Assembly (NCBI GenBank): GCA_031426915.1
Contig: JASJPB010000028.1
Location: 1-64,000, forward strand
Direction of reading: 5' to 3'
Length of the DNA: 64,000 bases
Source: Sulfurimicrobium sp031426915
GTDB lineage: Bacteria; Pseudomonadota; Gammaproteobacteria; Burkholderiales; Sulfuricellaceae
Position numbers and translations under genes: made by a program. The first letter of the stretch is position 1. Each line of letters starts with the position of its first letter. Below the pieces are notes generated by a model. That model was not told the origin of the DNA. It saw only the letters and a list, made by a program, of their open reading frames with translations, and ran no database searches. This document shows positions 30,099 through 39,914 of this stretch, piece after piece.

Positions 30099-32024
30099 TC
30101 ATTGCGGTGCAAAAAAGGCTTCCACGTCTTTCAACTCGCGCGTGCGCTTCATCGGCGGCAGGCTTTGCCAGATGCGCTTGCCATAGGTCTTGGTCAGCAT
30201 GCGCGGGTCGCAGATCATCAGCACACCGCGGTCTGTTTCATCGCGGATCAGCCGCCCCGCGCCCTGCTTCAACGTGATGACCGCGTGCGGCAACTGGTAT
30301 TCCATGAAGGCGTTGCGCCCTTCGCGGTTGATCTTCTCGATGCGCGCTGCCAGGACCGGATCGTCGGGGGGCGAGAACGGCAGTTTGTCGATGATTACCA
30401 GGGATAGCGCCGAACCGCGCACGTCCACTCCTTCCCAGAAACTCTGGCTCGCCACCAGCACCGCATTGCCCAGTTTGCGAAAGCGCTCCAGCAGCTCGGT
30501 GCGGGAGCCTTCGCCCTGCAACAGCAACGGGAATTCCCAGCCTTCCTTGTCGAATGCCTCCTTCAGCAGGCCATGCGCCTCGCGCATGGCGCGCAGGCTG
30601 GTGCACAGCAGGAAGGCGCGTCCGCCGCTGGCGTGAATCACCGGCAAGGCCGCAGCCACCACCGCAGCGGTGTAGTCGCGGCTGTTGGGGTCCGGCATGC
30701 GCTGCGGCGCGTACAGCACTGCCTGTTGCTCGTAATCGAAGGGACTTTCCCAGTAAGCCGTGCCGGCTTCCAGCAGCCCCATCTGGCCCTGGTAATGGCT
30801 GAAATCTTTCTTCACCGCCAGCGTGGCCGAGGTGAAAATCCAGGCACGAGGCTGGCCGGACAATTGTTTGTTGAAAATTTCCGCGATCGACAAGGGTGTG
30901 GCATTCAATTGCAGCGCATGGCTGAACACCTCCACCCAGCGCACGAACTCCAGGTTGGCCTCACCCTGCCAGTGGCTCAGCTTGCCCACCAGCTCCACGC
31001 CGCGCTGCCAGCAGTTTTTCAGCCCTTCGCTGCGCTCCGCCTGGGATTCCAGCATCTTCACCAATTCATCCAGACGTTTCTGCATGCCTTGCAACGCGTC
31101 CTGGAAGCCGGGCATGGCCTGTGCGCGCTGTGCCGGCAGGCGCCCCGTCTCCTGGGAAAAGATCAGGCGCAAATCGCGTGCGGCTTTTTCCAGCGCCGCC
31201 GTGGCGTCCGGCAAGGGGGTGAAGTCCTTGGCCGAAGTCAGTGCCTCGCCCAGACTGTCGCGCGCCAGTTCCAGCATCTGGCTGGTGCTCAACGAATCGC
31301 CGAAAAACAGGCTGGCGGTATCCGGCAGCTGGTGTGCTTCGTCGAAAATAACGGTGTTGCTGGCGGGCAAAAGTTCGGCCAGCCCTTCATCGCGCAACAT
31401 CACGTCGGCAAAGAACAAATGATGGTTGACCACCACCACGTCCGCAGCCTGGGCGCGGCGGCGCGCCTCCAGCACGAAGCAGTCCTTGTGGTGGGCGCAT
31501 TCCTGGCCCAGGCAGTTGTCGCGGGACGAGGTCACGAAGGGCCAGATGCCGGCGTCCTCCGGCACAGCGCCCAGACCGCTCTTGTCGCCATCGCTGCTGA
31601 CCTTGGCATAGCGCTCGATAAGCGGCAGGTATTTCACATCATCGCGATTGAAAAAACGCCCCTCGTTGCGCGCGCGCTCGAGGTGGTAATGACACACGTA
31701 ATTGGCTCGTCCCTTGAGCATCGCCACCGTGACCGGCGCCTGGAGCGCGGCGCGCACGGCCGGGATATCACGGTTGAAAAGCTGGTCCTGGAGGGTCTTG
31801 GTGCCGGTGGAAACGATGACCTTGCCGCCGGAAAGCAGTGCCGGAATCAGATAGGCGAAGGTTTTGCCAGTCCCGGTGCCGGCTTCGGCTACCAGAATTT
31901 CGTGCTTGTCGATTGCCTTCGCAATTGTATGCGCCATTTCCAGTTGCTGCGGACGTAACCGATAGCCTTGTGCAGCCTGGGCAAGCGGACCTTGTTCGGA
32001 AAATATCTGGTTCAGATCAGGCAT
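30099..32024 (-). CDS. DinG/YoaA-type ATP-dependent DNA helicase
   Basis: About 641 residues. XPD-like superfamily 2 helicase with an iron-sulfur cluster: LRPQQLEMAHTIAKAI, Walker A EAGTGTGKTFAYLIP, cysteines C..CLGQECAHHKDC in the Fe-S region, DEAH in VIFDEAHQLPD, SFWEGVDVRG and the QGAGRLIRDETDRG motif VI. The length is close to E. coli YoaA (636). YoaA works with HolC at stalled replication forks; DinG is the alternative assignment. The ATG at 32024 is chosen over 32057. The stop codon lies in the left target duplication of the neighbouring element. Confidence 0.9.
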   Translation of the reverse strand: MPDLNQIFSEQGPLAQAAQGYRLRPQQLEMAHTIAKAIDKHEILVAEAGTGTGKTFAYLIPALLSGGKVIVSTGTKTLQDQLFNRDIPAVRAALQAPVTVAMLKGRANYVCHYHLERARNEGRFFNRDDVKYLPLIERYAKVSSDGDKSGLGAVPEDAGIWPFVTSSRDNCLGQECAHHKDCFVLEARRRAQAADVVVVNHHLFFADVMLRDEGLAELLPASNTVIFDEAHQLPDTASLFFGDSLSTSQMLELARDSLGEALTSAKDFTPLPDATAALEKAARDLRLIFSQETGRLPAQRAQAMPGFQDALQGMQKRLDELVKMLESQAERSEGLKNCWQRGVELVGKLSHWQGEANLEFVRWVEVFSHALQLNATPLSIAEIFNKQLSGQPRAWIFTSATLAVKKDFSHYQGQMGLLEAGTAYWESPFDYEQQAVLYAPQRMPDPNSRDYTAAVVAAALPVIHASGGRAFLLCTSLRAMREAHGLLKEAFDKEGWEFPLLLQGEGSRTELLERFRKLGNAVLVASQSFWEGVDVRGSALSLVIIDKLPFSPPDDPVLAARIEKINREGRNAFMEYQLPHAVITLKQGAGRLIRDETDRGVLMICDPRMLTKTYGKRIWQSLPPMKRTRELKDVEAFFAPQ

Positions 32025-32168
32025 TGGAAATGGGCGTGAAGAATGCGGAAACCGCAAACGCTATCGAGGAAAATAAATATTTTACAGGATTAGACGGGAT
32101 GTTTCTTGAACTTGCTGCTGCGGATTGTTACTTGCAGCTGTACCAGAGATGGAGCAAACCCATCTGCA

Positions 32169-34622
32169 TCAGGACGAGCATGAAACAATTTCCTGTGCAA
32201 ACTTCTCAAAACCTTCCAGCGGCAAGGGCCGGCTGAAGAAATAGCCCTGATAGGCATGGCAACCTGCTGTGGCCAAAAAATCCAGTTGCGCCGCTGTTTC
32301 CACGCCCTCTGCGATCACCCCCAAACCAAGACTCTGGGCCAGAGCTACGATGGTTTTGGCAATAGTGGCATCATTCGGGTCGCTGAGTACGTCGCGCACA
32401 AAAGACTGATCGATCTTCAGTTGATCCAGCGGCAGACGCCTCAGGTAAGAGAGCGAGGAATAGCCCGTACCGAAATCATCGAGCGAGAAGCCCACCCCCT
32501 TGGCCTTTAATGCATACATCTTTTCGATGATATCTTCCACGTTTGAAACCAACATGCTCTCCGTCAGTTCCAGTTTCAGCCGATGCGGGTTCGCGCCGGT
32601 GTCCCTGATTACCGTCAACACCTGATCCACGAAATCGGCCTGACGGAATTGATGGACGCTGACGTTCACCGCAACCGTGAGATGGGCCATCTCCGGTCGG
32701 GTGGCCCATACAGCCAGCTGAGTGCAGGCAGTGTGCAGCACCCAGCGACCCAGTGGCAGAATCAAGCCGGTTTCTTCCGCCAAGGGAATGAATTCGGCGG
32801 GCGACACCATGCCGCGCTGGGGGTGCTGCCAACGCAACAGGACTTCGGCTCCCGTCGGCCGCCCCTCGCCCACCACCTGAGCCTGATAGTGGAGCAGGAA
32901 CTGTTTCTCCTGTATGGCCACGCGCAGATCCTTTTCCAGGGCCGCGCGTTCCATCACGACATTCTCCATTTCCGAATTGAAGAAATGCAATGTGTTGCGC
33001 CCCGCTTCCTTTGACTTGTACATGGCGAGGTCGGCCTGCTTCAACAGGTCGTCGACCGAAGCCAGATGCCCCCTGAACAGAGTCGCGCCGATACTCGGCG
33101 TGCTGTTGAAAAGCACATCCTTGAGTTGATACACTTGATTCAGTGTGGAGAGGATTTTTCTGCCCACGACTTCGACCTGGCTGGCGACTTCTCTCTCATT
33201 CGGTCCCAGGCTCGTCAGCATCACCAGAAATTCGTCCCCCCCCACGCGTGCCACGGTATCTTCTGCACGAACACATGTACGCAGACGTTGCGCCACTTGT
33301 TTCAGCAGCAAGTCGCCCATATCGTGGCCGAGAGTGTCGTTGAGCGTCTTGAAGTTATCCAGATCGATGAACAGCAGCGCACCATGACTTCCGCTGCGGT
33401 TGCTGGTCGTCATGGCCTGTCTCAGGCGATCCAGCAGGAGTGTGCGGTTGGGCAGGCTGGTAAGTGGATCGAAATAGGCCAGATTGTGTATCTGCTCTTC
33501 GGCCTGCTTGCGGCTCGTGATGTCGGTATAGATGCCAAGGACGCCAATGATCTGATTATCTTCGCCTCGCATCGGCACCTTCGAAGTGCTCAGCCAGATG
33601 GTGCGCCCATCCGGGGTGGTCTGCGGTTCTTCGAAATCCAGCTTCGGTATGCCCGACTCCATCACGGTCTTGTCGTCGGCACGATAGAACTCGGCCTGCG
33701 CACTCCACTTCATGTCGAAATCGGTCTTGCCGGCCAGTTCCTCCGGTTCGGCCAGACCTGCATCGTGCGCAAACTGGCGGTTGCATCCGACGAAGCGCGA
33801 TTCACGGTCTTTCCAGAACACGCGGATTGGCGCGTGCTGGATAATGGATGCCAGCAGATCTTTCTGCTTCCGAAGTTCCTCTTCGCTGCGGCGATGCTGA
33901 TTTAGCAGTGCGCCGACCTTTGCAGTCATCGAGTTGATGCCGTGCTGAAGTTGCCCCAATTCATCATCGGACGACACGGGAATGCAGGCATCGAGGGCGC
34001 CCTCCGCAACTTCCTTCAAGACCTTCAGGGAGATATCTACACGTCGGGTGATCAGGCGTTGGGCGATGAGAACAACACCGGCGGAGCTGAGCAGAATAAA
34101 TAACAGCGAGCCGAGTTGTCCCCACAGGGCGATGGAACGCTTCATGGCGTTGAGTTCGGCCGTACTGATCGTGATCACCGTGGTGTACATGGGCGAACCG
34201 CTCTGGGCACCACGAATGTGCATAACGGCCGTGAGAGTGTCCTTGCCCGGGATGAATTCTTCATCGGGAGCGGAATCGGCAATCCATCGGGCTTCAAAGC
34301 CCGAGATGTCGCTGGCCAGGAGGCCAAGATGGGAAGAATTGGTGGAGACGATGATCCGCCCATTGCCGCCGATGACCATGCCATTAAGGTAGGGTGCGCC
34401 GACCATATCGCTCATGATCGATTGGTGCGAAATGGAGCTGACCGCTAACTCGTCATTGGCAATCATTCGACCTACAAGACGCAAGTGCAAGTAGGTGCGC
34501 TCGTCAATCGCGTTGCTGAACCGGTCAATGTAAAACCATCCGAGCGCGCTGAAAGCGGCTACCTCTACGCCGACTACCAGCAGCGCAATGCGCGCAATGA
34601 GGCCCAAGCGGAATATTTTCAT
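32169..34622 (-). CDS. PAS-GGDEF-EAL cyclic-di-GMP protein with periplasmic sensor
   Basis: 817 residues. Membrane helix (about 8-30), periplasmic sensor region (31-165), second helix (about 168-192), HAMP-like linker, PAS (about 260-385), GGDEF (about 395-555) with intact RVGGDEFLVML, and EAL (about 575-815) with GAEVLLRW. The ELTES, DDFGTGYSSLSYL and QG segments support an active phosphodiesterase. Both catalytic sites look complete, so it could be bifunctional or GTP-regulated. The ATG overlaps the stop of the periplasmic binding protein gene, so the two are made together. Confidence 0.93.
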   Translation of the reverse strand: MKIFRLGLIARIALLVVGVEVAAFSALGWFYIDRFSNAIDERTYLHLRLVGRMIANDELAVSSISHQSIMSDMVGAPYLNGMVIGGNGRIIVSTNSSHLGLLASDISGFEARWIADSAPDEEFIPGKDTLTAVMHIRGAQSGSPMYTTVITISTAELNAMKRSIALWGQLGSLLFILLSSAGVVLIAQRLITRRVDISLKVLKEVAEGALDACIPVSSDDELGQLQHGINSMTAKVGALLNQHRRSEEELRKQKDLLASIIQHAPIRVFWKDRESRFVGCNRQFAHDAGLAEPEELAGKTDFDMKWSAQAEFYRADDKTVMESGIPKLDFEEPQTTPDGRTIWLSTSKVPMRGEDNQIIGVLGIYTDITSRKQAEEQIHNLAYFDPLTSLPNRTLLLDRLRQAMTTSNRSGSHGALLFIDLDNFKTLNDTLGHDMGDLLLKQVAQRLRTCVRAEDTVARVGGDEFLVMLTSLGPNEREVASQVEVVGRKILSTLNQVYQLKDVLFNSTPSIGATLFRGHLASVDDLLKQADLAMYKSKEAGRNTLHFFNSEMENVVMERAALEKDLRVAIQEKQFLLHYQAQVVGEGRPTGAEVLLRWQHPQRGMVSPAEFIPLAEETGLILPLGRWVLHTACTQLAVWATRPEMAHLTVAVNVSVHQFRQADFVDQVLTVIRDTGANPHRLKLELTESMLVSNVEDIIEKMYALKAKGVGFSLDDFGTGYSSLSYLRRLPLDQLKIDQSFVRDVLSDPNDATIAKTIVALAQSLGLGVIAEGVETAAQLDFLATAGCHAYQGYFFSRPLPLEGFEKFAQEIVSCSS

Positions 34623-35911
34623 GGTGCGTAGTGTGGAATGTCGGCAAAAGACTCAAGCCGCGTCGTCCGTTCCTGTTCGTACTGAACCTGCTCGGGGGAG
34701 GCGCGGTCCAGGATTACCTGGCCGCGCTCGGGGTGATCGACTCGTGGCTGCCAGGTGGCGATGTAGATGGTTTGCTGCAGGTGGTGGCTGACTGGGTCCA
34801 TGTAGGCGGCGTCATGCTGCATGCGCTCCTTTGCCGTCCACCTGAAGTTTTCGAGCTGCCGTATAAGCGCATGGTTGTCCGTGGTGTCAGCTCGCTCTAT
34901 GGCGGTGAGCAGCGCTTTGGTCGCAAAGTAGGCAGCATGTGTCACATCACCGGGGTAATCCAGCCTGGTATGGCCGTAGCGCTTCCGGTAACGGGCCGCA
35001 AATTCCGCCGTTCCGGGAGTGTCCAGATTCCAGGCCCAGGTAATGCCGTACAGGGGGCGCGGCGTTCCCGGTGCGGGATAGAGTTCCTCCCAATCCACCT
35101 CACCCACGACCCACGATTGCTTTTCAAGCGTCTTCGGATCGATCTGGGCAAAGAGTCTGATCTGATTGTCGCCGCTGATGTTGATGGCTACCACGTCGGC
35201 AGGGATGGCGGCGACCTGTTTGAGGGCGCCTGCGGGGTCGGGCAGCGCTTCGGGCACGACGACTTCGCCAACGACCGTGCCGCCATATTCCGCAATGTAT
35301 GACCGCGAGGTGGCGGCACTGCTGCGACCCCATGCGTCATCCTCCGTCAGCAGCAGGACCCGCTTGGATTTGCGATTCGCCAATGCGTACTTGAGGAGGG
35401 CGCGGTTAACGTTGGCCGCACTGGCATCGAAGACGAATTTCGTGCGGTGGGCGTTCTCGACAGACTCGGTCGGCGATGAAGAATTGGTGTTGATGAAAAT
35501 GACACCATGCTTCTGGCAAACGGCGGACATGCTCGCGGCGACGCCGGAGTCTATGGCGCCAAGCATGAAACCCACTTTATTCCTGGTTATGAGGTCTTCG
35601 GCTACCTGGGCCGCGTGACCTTTATCCAAGGTGGGGTTACGCGATACGAGGACGACCTCGCGCCCCAGAACGCCGCCGCGGGCATTGAACTCATCGATCG
35701 CCATCTCGGCGCCACGACGATCGGCTTCGGAATGCAAAGCAAAACGTCCAGTGCTGGGCGCGACATGGGCAATAATGATGGGCGGTTTTTCGGCGCCAAA
35801 CGCGCTGTCAATTATTTGCAGCTGCGACGTCACATGGCTCTGGCTCAGAACAAAAACGGATATCAAACTGACCGACGCGAGACCAAGAACCCGCTGCAAT
35901 GATTTTTTCAT
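34619..35911 (-). CDS. Periplasmic substrate-binding protein (leucine/amide-binding type I fold)
   Basis: About 430 residues. Signal peptide in residues 1-50 (MKKSLQRVLGLASVSLISVF, with a long tail to AFGAEKPP). Then a Peripla_BP_6 domain: IIIAHVAPSTGRFALHSEADRRGAEMAIDEFNARGGVLGREV, ITRNKVGFMLGAIDSGVAASM, VLLLTEDDAWGRSSA. No permease or ATPase gene is nearby; instead the stop overlaps the GGDEF-EAL gene. It probably serves as ligand receptor for that sensor. The ATG at 35911 is preferred, because an upstream in-frame start (36043) adds a non-conserved stretch. Confidence 0.88.
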   Translation of the reverse strand: MKKSLQRVLGLASVSLISVFVLSQSHVTSQLQIIDSAFGAEKPPIIIAHVAPSTGRFALHSEADRRGAEMAIDEFNARGGVLGREVVLVSRNPTLDKGHAAQVAEDLITRNKVGFMLGAIDSGVAASMSAVCQKHGVIFINTNSSSPTESVENAHRTKFVFDASAANVNRALLKYALANRKSKRVLLLTEDDAWGRSSAATSRSYIAEYGGTVVGEVVVPEALPDPAGALKQVAAIPADVVAINISGDNQIRLFAQIDPKTLEKQSWVVGEVDWEELYPAPGTPRPLYGITWAWNLDTPGTAEFAARYRKRYGHTRLDYPGDVTHAAYFATKALLTAIERADTTDNHALIRQLENFRWTAKERMQHDAAYMDPVSHHLQQTIYIATWQPRVDHPERGQVILDRASPEQVQYEQERTTRLESFADIPHYAP

Positions 35912-36058
35912 TTTTGTATGTATTTGAAAAGCCGGCTGGATTATTGCATATATCATATGATCGTGGATACCTGCACAGCTATTACCCAAATAACCGCAAA
36001 AACAAGCTATTCGCCGTAATTTAAGCAGTGGTTTTGCGATCACCGCTGTCTTTTGGGC

Positions 36059-37738
36059 TTAATGCCGGTTTGAGCGCCAGATCGAGATGATGATCCACAC
36101 GCTGTTGATAAAAGCCAGCAGGAAACCGAGAAGGCCAAACAAGGGCAGGCCGAATAGGGTCGGCCCGCCTTCCACCGTCATGACGATCGAGGAACCGATC
36201 ACCAGCGAGGCGGTCATGATCCCCAGCGTGAGACGGTTGGCGCTGCGGTCAAGTTGCTGGCCGAAATGATCCAGGCGTTTAAGGTCCAGGTCGATCCTGA
36301 AGCGGCCGCGCCGCACCTCCCGGATCAGGCGCCCCAGGTCGCGCGGCAGGCCGGTGACAAAGCCGTAGAGCTCGTTGAAGTTGCGCTGGCCCCGTTTCCA
36401 CAATGCGGCGGGCGTATAGCGATCACGAATCACGCGCGCGACAAAAGGAGCGAGATGGCCCACAAGGTGAAATTCCGGATCAAGCTGGCGACCGAATCCT
36501 TCCAGTGTAATCAATGTTTTGAATAGCAAAGTTAAATCGGATGGTAAAGTAAGGGAGTGTTCGCGCATGATCATGGTGATCTCTTGCAGCAGCGCACTCA
36601 GCTTGATGTCCTTGAGCTGGACGTTTTCGTAATTCACCACCAGATCGCCCACATCGGCTGCCAGTTTTGCATCGTCCACGTTGGCGTCGCCGGTCCATTC
36701 CAGCAACACGTCCAGCATGCCTTCCTCATTGCGCCGTGCCAGGGCAGCGAGCAGGTCCACGATCTGGTTGCGCCGCTCATGCGTCAAGCGCCCCACCATG
36801 CCGAAATCGAGCATGGCAAGACGGTTGTCAGGGAGGTAAAAAACGTTGCCGGGGTGGGGGTCGGCGTGGAAATAACCGTCGATCAGGATCATCTTGAGCA
36901 CGGCATCGGCTCCGCGCGCCGCCAGCAGTTTGCAGTCCATGCCCGCAGCTTTCACCGCAGCCAGGTCGTTGCCGGGAATGCCGACGATACGCTGCTGCAC
37001 GTTCATGATCTCGCTGGTCCAGTCCCAATAAACTTTGGGAATGACAATCGTCGCGTCGCCGGCGAAATTATTGGCAAAGCGCTCGATATTGCGCGCTTCC
37101 AGTGCCAGGTCCAGTTCGCGCCGCAGGGAGCGGGTAAATTCGACGGCGATTTGCGTCGGCTGGTAACGCCGTACCTCCGGCATCTCGGATTCCAGCAGTT
37201 GCGCAATGTGGGTCAAAATGCGCAAATCGGCTTCTATCTTGTGGCGGATTCCCGGGCGACGGATTTTCAGGACGACTTCCGTTCCATCCCGCAACCTGGC
37301 CGCATGCACCTGCGCGATGGATGCCGCGGCAAGCGGTTCTGTCTGCACTTCCTGAAAGACATCCAGCGGTGCTGCGCCCAAAGCATTGACCAACTCCGGC
37401 AGCAATAGATCAAACGGGACCGGCGGAACTTCGCTTTGCAGTTTCTCGAATTCGGCGATCCAGGCAGGCGGAAACATGTCCACGCGCGTGGCCAGCACCT
37501 GCCCCAGTTTGACGAAGGTCGGCCCCAGCTCTTCCAGCGCAAGCCGCACCCGCACGGCCGGGTCGAGCTGCACGATGTCACTGGACTCCTGCCAATGAAG
37601 TATGCGGCCCGCCCGCTCCAGCAGGTTGATGACACCCAGCCGGCGCGCCACATCGCCCCAGCCGTAACGGATGAAAATACTGGTGATTTCATGCAGGCGC
37701 GAAAGATCGCGCATGACATGGAAGGTTTCCATGATCAT
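36059..37738 (-). CDS. ABC1/UbiB-family atypical protein kinase-like membrane protein
   Basis: 559 residues. It carries the UbiB hallmarks: FVKLGQVLATR (KxGQ), the Ala-rich nucleotide loop AAASIAQVH in place of a Gly-rich loop, ELDLALEARN (ExD), HADPHPGN catalytic loop and LDFGMVGR. Two C-terminal membrane helices (about 500-525 and 528-552). Family members support ubiquinone biosynthesis or lipid handling through ATPase activity. No ubi genes flank it, so the specific role is open. It lies 8 bp after the helical protein gene at 37747. Confidence 0.92.
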   Translation of the reverse strand: MIMETFHVMRDLSRLHEITSIFIRYGWGDVARRLGVINLLERAGRILHWQESSDIVQLDPAVRVRLALEELGPTFVKLGQVLATRVDMFPPAWIAEFEKLQSEVPPVPFDLLLPELVNALGAAPLDVFQEVQTEPLAAASIAQVHAARLRDGTEVVLKIRRPGIRHKIEADLRILTHIAQLLESEMPEVRRYQPTQIAVEFTRSLRRELDLALEARNIERFANNFAGDATIVIPKVYWDWTSEIMNVQQRIVGIPGNDLAAVKAAGMDCKLLAARGADAVLKMILIDGYFHADPHPGNVFYLPDNRLAMLDFGMVGRLTHERRNQIVDLLAALARRNEEGMLDVLLEWTGDANVDDAKLAADVGDLVVNYENVQLKDIKLSALLQEITMIMREHSLTLPSDLTLLFKTLITLEGFGRQLDPEFHLVGHLAPFVARVIRDRYTPAALWKRGQRNFNELYGFVTGLPRDLGRLIREVRRGRFRIDLDLKRLDHFGQQLDRSANRLTLGIMTASLVIGSSIVMTVEGGPTLFGLPLFGLLGFLLAFINSVWIIISIWRSNRH

Positions 37739-37746
37739 GGGCGCGG

Positions 37747-38400
37747 CTACTTCCGGTTCGGCTCGCTTTTCTTCTCCAGTGATTCAGCCATGCCGGCCAG
37801 AATTCCGCTTGCCAGTGCGGCAAGACGGGCACTGACCGTCCGGGATGCATCCTGCCCGCTGGATTTTCCGGCCTGCAATGTCGCGGAAAGACGTCCGCCC
37901 AGTTCATTCAGGATGGTTGTGACGCTGGCACCGATATCCGTTCCGGAGCGGCGCGCATGCTCCACGGCATCCTTGTATTCCTGTCTGACCTTGCTGCCTG
38001 CGACGTCGGCAACCTCGCCCAGCGTGTCGAGAAATGCCTGTTCCGTGATTTTCAGGTCTTCCAGCGCTTGTTTCAGGTCCTGATCGGTAAAATCCTTGCC
38101 TTGGGAAATCAGCTCCTGCAGTGCCAAATGTGTGGCCTGGGCGGCTTTCACCAGCGCATCGTCGAGTCCGGACAGGGCTGAGGAAAGCGCCTGTTTTACT
38201 TCACCCACTCGATGCTCCGCACCCAGGCTCACGCCCTCACCCACAGCGCGCACCACCGCGCGTATTTCTGCGGCTTCGAGCTTGCGGCTTTGCAAAGCGC
38301 GTAAAGTCAGGTCGCGCACTCTGGTCCGGATATCGCCGTCCTGCTGCAAGGAAACGCTGGCGGCATTACTCACTTCCTGCGGGGTAAGCGGCTGATTCAT
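37747..38400 (-). CDS. Uncharacterised helical protein upstream of the UbiB-like gene (DUF6781-like)
   Basis: 217 residues from the ATG at 38400, which has GGGAG upstream. Almost entirely helical, with repeated ALEDLKITEQAFLDTLGEVAD-like stretches and a C-terminal GILAGMAESLEKKSEPNRK. No enzymatic motif, membrane segment or signal peptide. It resembles a family I associate with DUF6781; that match is tentative. Its operon position suggests it acts with the UbiB-like protein. The longer in-frame start at 38616 would overlap the divergent promoter and is not used. Confidence 0.75.
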   Translation of the reverse strand: MNQPLTPQEVSNAASVSLQQDGDIRTRVRDLTLRALQSRKLEAAEIRAVVRAVGEGVSLGAEHRVGEVKQALSSALSGLDDALVKAAQATHLALQELISQGKDFTDQDLKQALEDLKITEQAFLDTLGEVADVAGSKVRQEYKDAVEHARRSGTDIGASVTTILNELGGRLSATLQAGKSSGQDASRTVSARLAALASGILAGMAESLEKKSEPNRK

Positions 38401-38495
38401 GATTGTTCTCCCTTGATAATGAAGATGCTGTAAGGGATAGGTTAAAACAATTTCACCCTTTACAACAGCATACTTTCCGGATAAATTACGCCCCC

Positions 38496-39032
38496 ATGGG
38501 TATTTACAAGACCGCATTTGCCAGCTTCCTGTTATTAAGCGCCAGCACCGTCTGGGCTCAGGAGCCAGCCGAAACCAGCATCCCTGCGGAGGTGCAGACA
38601 ACAACGCTGCAAACACGGCATGCCTCGGGTATCTCCGACATGCTCGGATACGCCCTCAACCTGATCGGCGTCAATTACAAATATGGCGGCACCCAGCCTG
38701 CCACCGGATTCGATTGCAGCGGTTTCGTGGGCCACGTCTTCCTCCAGGTGGCAGGCATGTCCCTGCCACACAACGCGCTTGCCATCAGCCGCAAGGGCAA
38801 ACAGATTTCAGTCAATGAACTCCAACCCGGCGATCTGGTATTTTTCAACACATTGCGCCGCTCCTTTTCCCATGTCGGCATTTATCTCGGCGACAACCGC
38901 TTTGTGCATGCGCCCAGCAGCGGCGGCGGTGTCGAAGTGGTCAGCATGCAGGATAAATACTGGGTAAAACGCTTCAATGGCGCGCGTCGCGTGCTTACCT
39001 TGCAGCTCCCCGCTGGATTAACGACCGAATAA
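38496..39032 (+). CDS. NlpC/P60-family cell-wall peptidase (C40)
   Basis: 178 residues with a signal peptide (residues 1-22, ending VWAQ). NlpC/P60 domain: GVNYKYGGTQPATGFDCSGFV with the catalytic Cys, LQPGDLVFF, and SHVGIYLGDNRFVHAPSSG with the catalytic His. These enzymes cut peptidoglycan stem peptides, usually next to D-glutamate. ATG at 38496 selected for the signal peptide. The last 38 bp overlap the 3' end of the convergent patatin gene. Confidence 0.93.
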   Translation: MGIYKTAFASFLLLSASTVWAQEPAETSIPAEVQTTTLQTRHASGISDMLGYALNLIGVNYKYGGTQPATGFDCSGFVGHVFLQVAGMSLPHNALAISRKGKQISVNELQPGDLVFFNTLRRSFSHVGIYLGDNRFVHAPSSGGGVEVVSMQDKYWVKRFNGARRVLTLQLPAGLTTE

Positions 39033-39870
39033 GCGGCAGCGCGGCAAGCGCAGCCTTCTCCCCTTCCATGATCGCCTGATGCTTCTGCTCGAAGTCTGTT
39101 GAACCGATTCCGTTGGTATTGGGACGGATTACCACGTCAGCCAGTGCCAATTCATATTGGCTGATGCTTTGGCCCATGATGCTGAAAGTCTGCAACATCA
39201 TGTCCATGCTGTCACTGACCTTTGCCTTTGGCTTGCTTGAAATATCCACCGCAATCACGATATCCGCGCCCAGACTGCGCGCAGCCTTGATTGGAACCGG
39301 GCTGGTCAGGCCTCCATCCACATATTCACGCCCATTGATGGATACCGGCTGGAACACGCCGGGAATGCTGCTTGAAGCGCGCACTGCCATGCCAGTGTTG
39401 CCGCGCCGGAACAGTGCCTGCTCCCCGCTTTGCAAATCCGTGGCCAGCGCCGCGAATATCTTGTTGAGGCGTTCGATGGGGCGATTCTGCACGGCCTTGT
39501 TGATGTAGTTCTGCAGCAGCTCGCCCTTGATGAAGCCGCGATCCGGCAAGGCAAAATCTCGTACCGAACCCTCTTCCAGCTGAAACGCGATTTTCTGCAA
39601 TTCAAAGCCACTGTAGCCGCCCGCATACAGTGCACCCACCACACTACCGGCACTGGTACCAACCACGATTTCCGGCACGATCCCGTGTGCCTCAAGCGTT
39701 TTGATCACGCCGATATGGGCAAAACCACGCACAGCTCCCCCGCCCAGCGCCAGCGCGATCTTCGCTGGCTGGACCCGCTGCGGGGGCGAAACCGCGACTT
39801 CCGGCCGGGAGGCGCAGCCAGCGACCAGCAACACCAGCGGCAGGGTAATTTTCAACAACCCTTTTAACAT
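38995..39870 (-). CDS. Patatin-like phospholipase lipoprotein (RssA-like)
   Basis: About 291 residues. Lipobox LVAGC near residue 19. Patatin fold with oxyanion hole GGGAVRGFAHIGV, nucleophile GTSAGS and DGG in YVDGGLTSPVP, giving the Ser-Asp dyad. Likely anchored to the outer membrane or to the inner membrane's periplasmic face. ATG at 39870; the longer in-frame start runs back through the Fur-like sites. Divergent from the ftr operon. Confidence 0.9.
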   Translation of the reverse strand: MLKGLLKITLPLVLLVAGCASRPEVAVSPPQRVQPAKIALALGGGAVRGFAHIGVIKTLEAHGIVPEIVVGTSAGSVVGALYAGGYSGFELQKIAFQLEEGSVRDFALPDRGFIKGELLQNYINKAVQNRPIERLNKIFAALATDLQSGEQALFRRGNTGMAVRASSSIPGVFQPVSINGREYVDGGLTSPVPIKAARSLGADIVIAVDISSKPKAKVSDSMDMMLQTFSIMGQSISQYELALADVVIRPNTNGIGSTDFEQKHQAIMEGEKAALAALPLIRSLIQRGAAR

Positions 39871-39885
39871 ATCTGGAATTTCCAC

Positions 39886-39902
39886 TTGACAATGGTTCTC
39901 AA
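39886..39902. promoter_or_regulatory. Fur-like box 1 upstream of ftr operon
   Basis: TTGACAATGGTTCTCAA is a palindrome with 12 of 17 matching positions. It lies between the patatin gene and the iron-uptake genes and could repress both directions when iron is plentiful. Identified by eye. Confidence 0.55.
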
Positions 39903-39914
39903 TAACTATATTGT

